Positions 52,701 to 61,700 of a stretch of 64,000 bases of DNA are shown here, piece after piece. The notes under the pieces were generated by a model. It made no database searches, was not told the origin of the DNA, and was given only the letters and a program-made list of their open reading frames with translations. The stretch is from Atrichornis clamosus (Eukaryota; Chordata; Aves; Passeriformes; Menuridae): the NCBI GenBank assembly GCA_013400975.1, contig WBMZ01008682.1, positions 62,001 to 126,000 of the forward strand, given 5' to 3'. The position numbers and the translations under genes were made by a program. The stretch's first letter is position 1. Every line of letters begins with the position of its first letter.

Positions 52701-55700
52701 TTTTGTTTCAGTATCAGGAAATGCTCATTATTTTAGCATTAATAGGGGACTATTCATATGCTTTTGAAAGATCCATGCAATTATGTAAATAAATTGTGCC
52801 ATTTGAATAAATCTTGCTGAAGTTATCAAATGAAAAATACTCCTTTTCACAGTTAACTTACGAGCATTTGCTTGTCAAGGTTAATGATACTTGTAAAAGA
52901 GCCTAATGTTTCTAGGTCTCATACAATTTACCTAGGCTATACACGTTTTCTGACAGTACCTGTGCAAATGGATTAGCAGTTGTACATTAATAACTTCTGA
53001 AGATTTTGGATTAACATAACTTTTCCTTTCTTTCTTTGAATTAGTAGTACAATATTAGTAGTACCCTTATGGCTCAGTTTTGTACTCTGCCCTGTAGTAC
53101 ACGTGAGAACCTGTAGTAAGAAAAAGAGAATGTGTAAATTTATGGAGACCTTTCTTTCTTTTGAGAATGTTGACTTCTTTTTTTTTGCTGTAATTTTTTG
53201 GTTCTGTTTTATGTTAGAATGTACCTTTACAGTAACAAAGAAATATCTGTTATCTATATTTTTTGTAGTGTTGGAGTGCTCTGTGCATATGCTGCAAACC
53301 AACATTTAACTAACCAAGTCCGAGGAGCAAAGAAACTGGTTAACAGTAATTTTAAAGATCTGAAAATTTTCCTTAACGACACTCCAGCGGTAAAGAATTT
53401 ACTCTTTATGGGGAATGAGGGTGGGAGGGAAGAAGTGTAAATAAGAAATATTGCTGAAAGTAATTCTTCCTTTCTATTTTGTATAAATCACACCTGCAAT
53501 ATTTTGTTTATTCTTAGTGTGCCAGTCTCACTAAGTAGAATAAACAGTGCAAGGTAAGATGTTTTCACACAGCAGTAAGTGCTTTGGAGTTATCCTAATG
53601 GATCAGCATTCTTTGAACAGCTTCTGAGCTGTACTCTGGGAGTGTGCTGCTGTGATGCTTGTAGGCCCTTTTCCTACTACCGAACTAGCGTAGATCACAA
53701 GCAGAAGATAAATAATATGGAAAAATAAGGCTTCAAAAGGAAAACATAAAAAAAAAAACTACACAAAAACTTGGATTTCTTGTTGCTCTTTCCTGTTTCC
53801 TTGTGTTTTGGACTTAATTCTAGGAGCTCTGGGACAGAGCCACAATAACTTCTTTTCCAGGAATATTTTTGATTGTTTTTTCTTTAAATTAGAGTCATAC
53901 TTTACTATACTGAACAGGAAAGATTCTTTCCTTTCAGATTTTCCTTAAGAGTCCCATAAGTAGTCCTCTGCATATCTTGTTTTGTGTTGAAATCAAAAAA
54001 GAAATGCTAGTTAGGAAGACTTGTAGACAATGTGCAATTTCAGTTCTTCATGAATTTGTAGGGGGGGAAAAAGTCTGACAGTCTTACTACCTTGGCTTTC
54101 ATTAGTTTTAGTTATTTGAATTCAATTTTATTAACCTGTTTTACTTCCATGTGACTGATAAATTAGAAATAGGTGGAATTCACCCAGTTATGTGCAATCC
54201 ACAAGTGTGGTAGCGTCCCAGTCACAGTAACTCTGGGCTGCTTCTCTGCTAGCCCGGGTTGTATGAGAACAGGAGACATCTGGGGGATGCCATTAAACGT
54301 TTTCCTATCTGGAATTGTTCCCCAAACAATTACTTGTTTGCGCATGATGTTGTGACAGACCGGTGGTAGAGGTATGTGGCAGGAAGTGGAGGCCATGTCA
54401 ATAATCCCTCTTGAAACAGAGTGCTTTTTGTCATCCTGGAGCTAACACTGGACACAGAAGGATCAATCCAGTTGCATCAGAAACCACCAGAGTCCCCTTG
54501 ACAGCGTGCTGGGTTCCGACATTGGGAAACGTCAGAGGAGAAAATCTGTTGTGTATAAGTAACCATCTTAATAGAGAAAAAAATAGACACTAGCTAAAAA
54601 GTTAATAAAAACAGTGAATTATTAAATTTAAAAGTGTCAGGACTTGATCACTTGTGCCAGAGGTTACTCAAAGTCTCAGTAGTTTTTTAGTTTCAGTGTG
54701 GGATTATTAGGTTTTCTTTTTTAAACTTGGTGCTGATGCAGTCATCAGCTGTATCTCCCAAGTCACTCTGTCAGACAAGATGCAGGAGTATCATGTATAC
54801 ACACACATTTGTAAGAATTTCTTGAGGAAAAGAGAAGGACTTCAGTTGTTTGAAAAAGTTCTAGTATCCAACTAATTGGCTGTAAAGCTCTGAGATCCGA
54901 ACTGATGTCCTTGACTCATCAATATGAGGTGTGTACAGCATATAAGAGGATTTGGAAAAGAAGTTCTGTGTTACGAGTTCATGTCACAGGAGATTTGCAG
55001 ACTGTGAGTATTGAGCTATAACACTATTAAGTTATACAGGATTGCCTTTTGTCTGTGACATTGGTGGAGACAATGCAAGACCTGTAGCCCTGCAAAATTT
55101 TAGTCCTTTGGATAGCCTAGGTAGACACAAAAAATGAACAAAAATATACCTACAGCCCTCTTAGTAAAAAACTCTCAAATTTTTTTCTCCTGTTTTCGAA
55201 AAAGGTCCACTTCATACTTTTTAGTTTAATGCTGTATGATCAATAGATTGTTTTGAGGGAGGTATTTTGTCTTTTTTTCTTTATTTCACAAAAAGTTTGA
55301 GGCTGCAAACCAGAAACACTTCAGTACACATTTGAATCATGCTTAAAATTGGAAACCTATTTGTCAAGCATGTTAACCTTTATACCACTTTAACTTGGTT
55401 GGAGTAGAATTCATAGTGCATTATTTTAAACATGCAGTATATTTAGTTATTCAGTTATTTAGTATAACCTTCATTAAAAAAATAAGATTTCCACTTGGGA
55501 AATCTCTTTTAGCCTTTTGTCCAAACCCAGGATTTGGTGGTAATTGATTTGCTGGTTTATATTATTATTGACACATTCAAAAGCATTACTTTTAATAGTT
55601 TTTTTAATCATCTTCTTCTCAGCAAATTGACTACTTGGTGAGCCAGTACAACACAACTAAGGATAAAGCACTCTCTGACCTAAATAGTAAGTACTTTGAT

Positions 55701-58700
55701 TTAAAGGGTGTTAGCAACGTGTATTTAAAAGCTTCAATTAGATAAAGTAATTAGCTCATAATGCAAAGTGAAACATTATTTATGAGAATACGGTTTTCAA
55801 ACAGAAGTGCTGTTCCTGTTCTCAGTGGTAAATGAGACTAAAACCTAAAATTCTTTTTGCATAAAATGTCTCAGAGCTGGTATAATGCGTAGTATTTCCT
55901 GAAATAAGTCTTTTATTAAATTATTATACAACAGACAATAAGTCGAGCTAATATTTTATTTTCCTTTTTTATAGTTCAGTAACCACTAATACTTAAAGCA
56001 TTTTTTGGAATATTTTTCCTCAGTTTTTAAGTTGGACCCAAATGTCAAGGAACAGAGTTACTTGCAGTTGTGATGGTTCCAATGAGATATAGCTCTGTGT
56101 TTGTTTATTTTTCTTGTTCCACCTTTGTCCTCTACTCAGCTAGAAGCTGAGGTATGACCTTATCTTCTTTCTAAAGCTGCTTAATGTATTTGCCATTTCA
56201 GAATAAGCAGTTGAAGAGCAGGAGATAAAACTTGAAGTAGCACTGCTGCACTTTCCCCTTCAGCACAGTTACAGTATGAGGCATCACTTTTACAGCTCTC
56301 AGTAAACAAAAACAACCAGAAAACTGATCTTTATTTTTTATTTTTGTAATTTAAGATACACTTCCCAAAATCACAATAGAAAGGGATGACCATAGTCCGT
56401 ACAGATTATAATTCAAGGTGCACTGTTAGCAGATGTTAATAAATGAATACAGGCCTGCATTGTTGGATTGAAGAATTGTTGCTGGGATCAAACTGTGCAA
56501 CTGTGGCTTTGTGCCACTTAACATAAATTGACTTCTCATGCTCAGAATCTATGCTTCTGTCTAGATTTAAAATGTATTTTAGAGGTAGTTTTCAATGTAG
56601 CCAACTTGGCATACCCCAAGGGTGATGTGTTGTCTGTATGAGGCTACACTGCATATCGAATGTGCTTGTGAAAGTAGGAGCAGCAGTAGTTAATTCACAG
56701 TAGTTAATTTGCAGCAGTAGTTAATTTGCAGCAGAAACACTCTGGTCTAAAAAGATCTATGTAATCTTTAGGTCTAGGATAATAATAACAATAATAATAA
56801 AAACTTGACATCTGCATTTCAAGTACTAGCTTGAAATTTCTCAGCCACTCCAAATAGGAATTTCAGATTAAATGTTTATTTGTTCTCAATGCTAATTTAT
56901 GATGTTAGTTAACAGGAACCTAGCTGGATCTGTGCTGAGTGTTTATCAAATAAAGATAGCTTTTATTTTCTTGAAATACTAGAATTACCAGGTGTGTGAC
57001 ACCTGGGTACTGAATGATTTTTTTCTAAGGGAATGAACAGTAGCAGAAATCTCTAAAGAACTGTAGATGAGTTCAGTTTGCCCACCCTAAGGAAATGCTG
57101 AAAAGTCTTTTCTGCTTGGTAAAAATTCTCATCTGAAACCAGACATGACAGTGCTGAAAGTAAGGGATGCTTCTGTACCATGCAGTATTCCCATCTCATC
57201 AAAAGGAAAATGACTCAAAAATCTGTTTACTGTGATCTGCAAATGGAGAGGACCCAGTGGCTACATGAAGGATATGTTACATTAAAATGCTTCACCATTT
57301 TCTCTGTCGTTTTGCTGAACTAAGGTTCATTTCTGTTTGTGTACTGTGAGACTGGAGGGTTTGGAGGTGGAGGTGGCTGTGGGTGTGAGCATCTGCGCTG
57401 GATGTACTGCATGAGGATACAGGGGCGGGGGACATGTGCTTAACGCTCTTAAGGGATTTTGGCAGAGCTGACTGGCAGGTCTGGGTTGTGGGCAACCTTG
57501 ACATTGCTGGATACACGAGGAATAGGAGAAAGGAAAAGAATCCATTTTCTAGTTTCTCTTGCACTATGAAAACATACATGTAGTGAAAGAATATGCCACA
57601 AAATTCCTGTCCAGATGCTGGACCTCTCTAAGATAGATTGTGGAAAAAATCCTGTTTCCAAAAAAGTAGTAAATGCAGTGAAATACACATTGTGGAGTTC
57701 CTTAAAACTCCATGTGTCTTTTCCTATGTGGTCAAGTGATAGTGACTATTTTCTGCCATATTTTGATTCACTTCTTTCATTTATAGGCCTATAGGTAACT
57801 AAAGCGGAACTGTGTCCCTGTGTTACCTTCTGTCACTTAAGTTCTGACTGTCAGGCCTTAGAAAAATTTCAATAATACGTGTGTATTTTGTTAAGTAAGA
57901 GTCTGACAGCACTTAGTTTAAGAGATAGTTTAAATTGAACTAGTGTGTAATGATTTTATTAATCTCTCCATATTACAGATGTTGGACCTGTGCTTGGAAG
58001 CAGAGTTCAAGAACAGCTGGGAAAAGAAGTACGTCCTGCACTTGATGCAGCCCTAACAATGGCAGGAGGTAAAGATGTACATGTTGTTGTATAATGTGTA
58101 TAACGTATGGTTGCCATGGTAAAAGAAGCATTATCTTTCTAGTGCATTGGATAGCTTTATGCAGTACCATGAATCAACTTACCATCCTTCTACATGCCTT
58201 CATGTTTCCTTTAAACTGAGGATTTCGGACATCTTAAGATGTATAAATACATTTAAAAACTAAATCAAGATTTACATGCTGTTGTTGATACTTAGTTTTT
58301 GCAATCATTGAAGAGAGATGAAATCTGCATTTCCTACTTCAGGTTGTTGTCCCTTTCTGTTGAATATAAGGGAGACTAGGAAAACTGTCCTTTTAGAGAT
58401 GCATAAATATTATAGCCATAACTATTTGCTTATTAGTCTTCAACAGCTCAGGGAATTTGTCCTGTACACTGCTAAGTTCTTCATTGTATCTTTGAGTTTA
58501 GCATTGCTCATGCTTAGTCCTTTCTCCCTTTAGAGAAAATATTCCTTTGTTATTTTTCCATTTAAGGCTTCTTTTTTCAGGAATCAGGTACATCTTACAG
58601 AGCAAAGGGAAGGCACGCATGAACTTGAGTCATTTTGATTTCTTTTTTTTTTTTTTTCCCATGAATTCTTTCTCATTCACTTGTCATCATTCTCCTTTTT

Positions 58701-61700
58701 TTGCTTTATTTCTCTTATTTGTCTTGAAGTCAAAGTGGAAAGGGCTATCAAAGGTAAAAAGCACAATAAAATCTTGTGTTGTGTGAAGTGCACTTTATTT
58801 TTGTAAGTTGTGTGGTTTTAGTTGTCTGTGTGGTTCTCTGTCTACTAAACACCTGTTCAGTGTTTGGGGTTCTTTTCATTTTCTTTTGTTTGTTTGGTGG
58901 GATTGGGCTGAAATCTAAAGCCAGACATTGTGGAACACTCATTAATGCTTGGCTGATGCAACACGATCTCCTTACCTTTCATCTTGCAGCTACATAATTT
59001 GTGAGTTGGATTATAAGCAAAATACTGAAAATACTACTTGATGGATATGGGCTTTTAGTTTCTAATGATCAAGTGTTAAAGTTCTTTACTGAAACCACTG
59101 TGGAAGAAGAGGTAGGGAAAGCGTAGAAAAGTGGGAAGTGAATGAAATATCAGTAAAAGTAACCGGAGCACATTAATTTCTTTGTAGGAAAGCATATGTA
59201 ATGTGTTTTTATGTGTAATAAGTACATATTCGGTGCTAGAGGGTTTTATTGGGAGGGAGGCAGTAATTAAATCAGTATTGTTAAGAATATCATATCATTT
59301 ATGCATGTGCACTTTCACTTCGTATCTGTAGGCTGCTTTCTAACGAAATTGTTTTTTAAAAAATTTAACATCCTTGCAGCCATCAGAGAAACGAAGGAAG
59401 CACTGGAAAATGTGAGTGTCTCTGTAGAGGTTTTGCAGGAGGGAACAGAGAGACTTCATGCAAACTTGACAGATGTTAAAATGCATCTAAGCAATACCCT
59501 CAACGACTCCGCGTGCAATGCGGCTCAGGCTGCCTCAACTTGCAATATCATCAGGAATTCAATAAGTCAGCTGAACATCAATGCCAATTTCAGTGGGGTA
59601 ATATTTTGTAATAATATTTTTCAGACTCTTAGAGTGTGATTGCTTTGAATAAACCCAGTAGTATTGAATAAGCTCAGTAGTATTTCTGTAATTTCGTGAC
59701 TTGGTGTGTGCTGTCACTTGTGAGATAAGTGACCTTCCCTTTTTTCCATGTTTCTGGGTAATTCCAGTCACTGTTTTCATCCTCTGTGTAGAAAAGGATA
59801 AAATATGTGTCAAGCAGCTATGTTAAAGTGCTGCTCTGGGCACTGAAATAACCAAAAATGCTGAGGTTAATCTTTGCTTTTATACAACAGAGGTCTCAGG
59901 ACTGTGTTAGAAAAATTCTAGAACAGATCACTTTGGTTTCTTTACCTTCTCTCCTAACTTTGAAGTATTTACTGAATTAGCAAAACCGCTACTTCATTGT
60001 GACTCAGGCGTGTTTTTTCCTTCCTAGTTACCGAGCGTGAGCTCACAGCTTGCAAAGGTCAATGACGTCCTTAAAATAGACCTTTCTAGTCTGGTTCAAA
60101 AGGTATGTTTCTTGATAGACTTGTAAACTGTTAATTGATAAACTGGGATACTTGTGTATCACTTGTTTCCTATTGGTTTATCAAGCAGAATTCTTTTGTT
60201 CCCACCTCAGCCTGCTTCATGGTGGATGTCTCTCACTGTTTGGCCAAGATTTAACACTGGAAAGTATGAATGTAGTGCTTTGTATCTCCAGGATACTACA
60301 GATCAAAAACGTATTGCAAGTTGTCTGCTTGAAAGAACAGTCCTTAAAAAATGAAAAGGCAGAAATGTGGATCCAATACCATGCTCTGTATTTTCTGATT
60401 CAAACTAAAGAAATAAAAAATCCATGATCTCCTAATTATTTTCATTGTATTCCAGCTATTTTGAAATATTAATGTCAAATTCTTTATGTACATATTTAAT
60501 ATTAAATCTAGTGCAGTGGACCAAGTGTTACTGCTATTTTCGCAGGACTTTCCACAAAACACTATGATTTTCATCTAGAAAAAAACTGTCTTGGTTTGAG
60601 CAGTTGAAAAATCTAGGAATCTGAAAGCATTTGCTAGGAATAGAAGGCACTTTCTGAAACCAAAGGCAGTGTGTAGGGGGCTTAGACTTCTGCCTCATGG
60701 GACCCTGTTTCTGAAGTGATCAGGCTTGCAAGGGGTAAGGCTTCAAGCATCCACTGCAATGGCTTCTTTCTGTCCAGATGAGCTACTGAACTGGGTCCCA
60801 ATGGCATGGACCCTTTCTTTCCCCTTCTCACTGAAGAAGGCATCACAATGTCTTCAGAGGCAGTTTGATTTCATTTTTTGTAACATCCATTTCATATTTG
60901 GAAGGCAGAGACTTGCGAACAGGAGGTGTTAGGCTGGTACAGAGTAACTCCTTTGACTTAGTGAATCTTCATATGTGGGTTCTGGGTTTTAGATGAGGTA
61001 GATCTGACAGGCTGCAAAGTTTGAGATGATTATGACTGATTCATGTGTATTTAAATTTAGATAAATTTTTTTTCCAAGTATTCAGTATTCAGTTGAATAC
61101 TCTGGAGACCAAACTGAATCTGAACTAGAGTGCCTATTTTGCTTTCACCTTTTCTAATGTGCAGTGGTAAAACTACTTTTCTGAGTATTACCATACACAT
61201 TTTAGTAAGTGTATACTTTTGATCCTTGAATAAAAGGAAAAAAAAATGCAAACAATTTGACAATGAGAAACATGCTATAATTTTTCCACCTTTTATTCTT
61301 AGGGTTATGCAGCATTTAATGATACTCCAGACTTAGTCGTGAATCAAACCAGGAACATTTTATCAGGTGAGGATAAACTATCTTTTCACTTTGATTGTTT
61401 AATATTTTTGGTTTCTTTTATTGATAATATATTTTCTTGTCTGAAGATCATTAAAAATAGAAATGTAAAACTTAACTTTTTAAAATTTGGTGCCAGAAAA
61501 AAAGTCCCATACAAAGCAACTGTCTTGATGAGGACCCTAAATTAAATCTGAAAATAGACCATATGGAATTTTATGGAGGAGCTTTATCTGTTGGCCTTTT
61601 CACTGCTCAAGTAATGAGAAATCTTGTGATCCTGACTTCACACTGACACTTTATTTGGTTGGAAAGCAAATCTTCCTTGACCAATGTGTTTATGACATAT

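Larger units (their letters stand above)
46943..53268 (+). other. PROM1: Intron after coding exon 4 (6.3 kb, GC-AG)
   Basis: Runs from GCAAGT to TATTTTTTGTAG, phase 2. It contains a very long pyrimidine tract at 49262-49316 ending in CTTCAG, which is a strong potential acceptor, and a TA repeat at 49516-49531. No conserved exon is needed between the flanks. Frames of 60-85 codons are not recognised. Confidence 0.8.

Noticed and set aside
57973..58170. 65-codon minus-strand frame overlapping coding exon 7
   Set aside because: It is the antisense shadow of the prominin exon.
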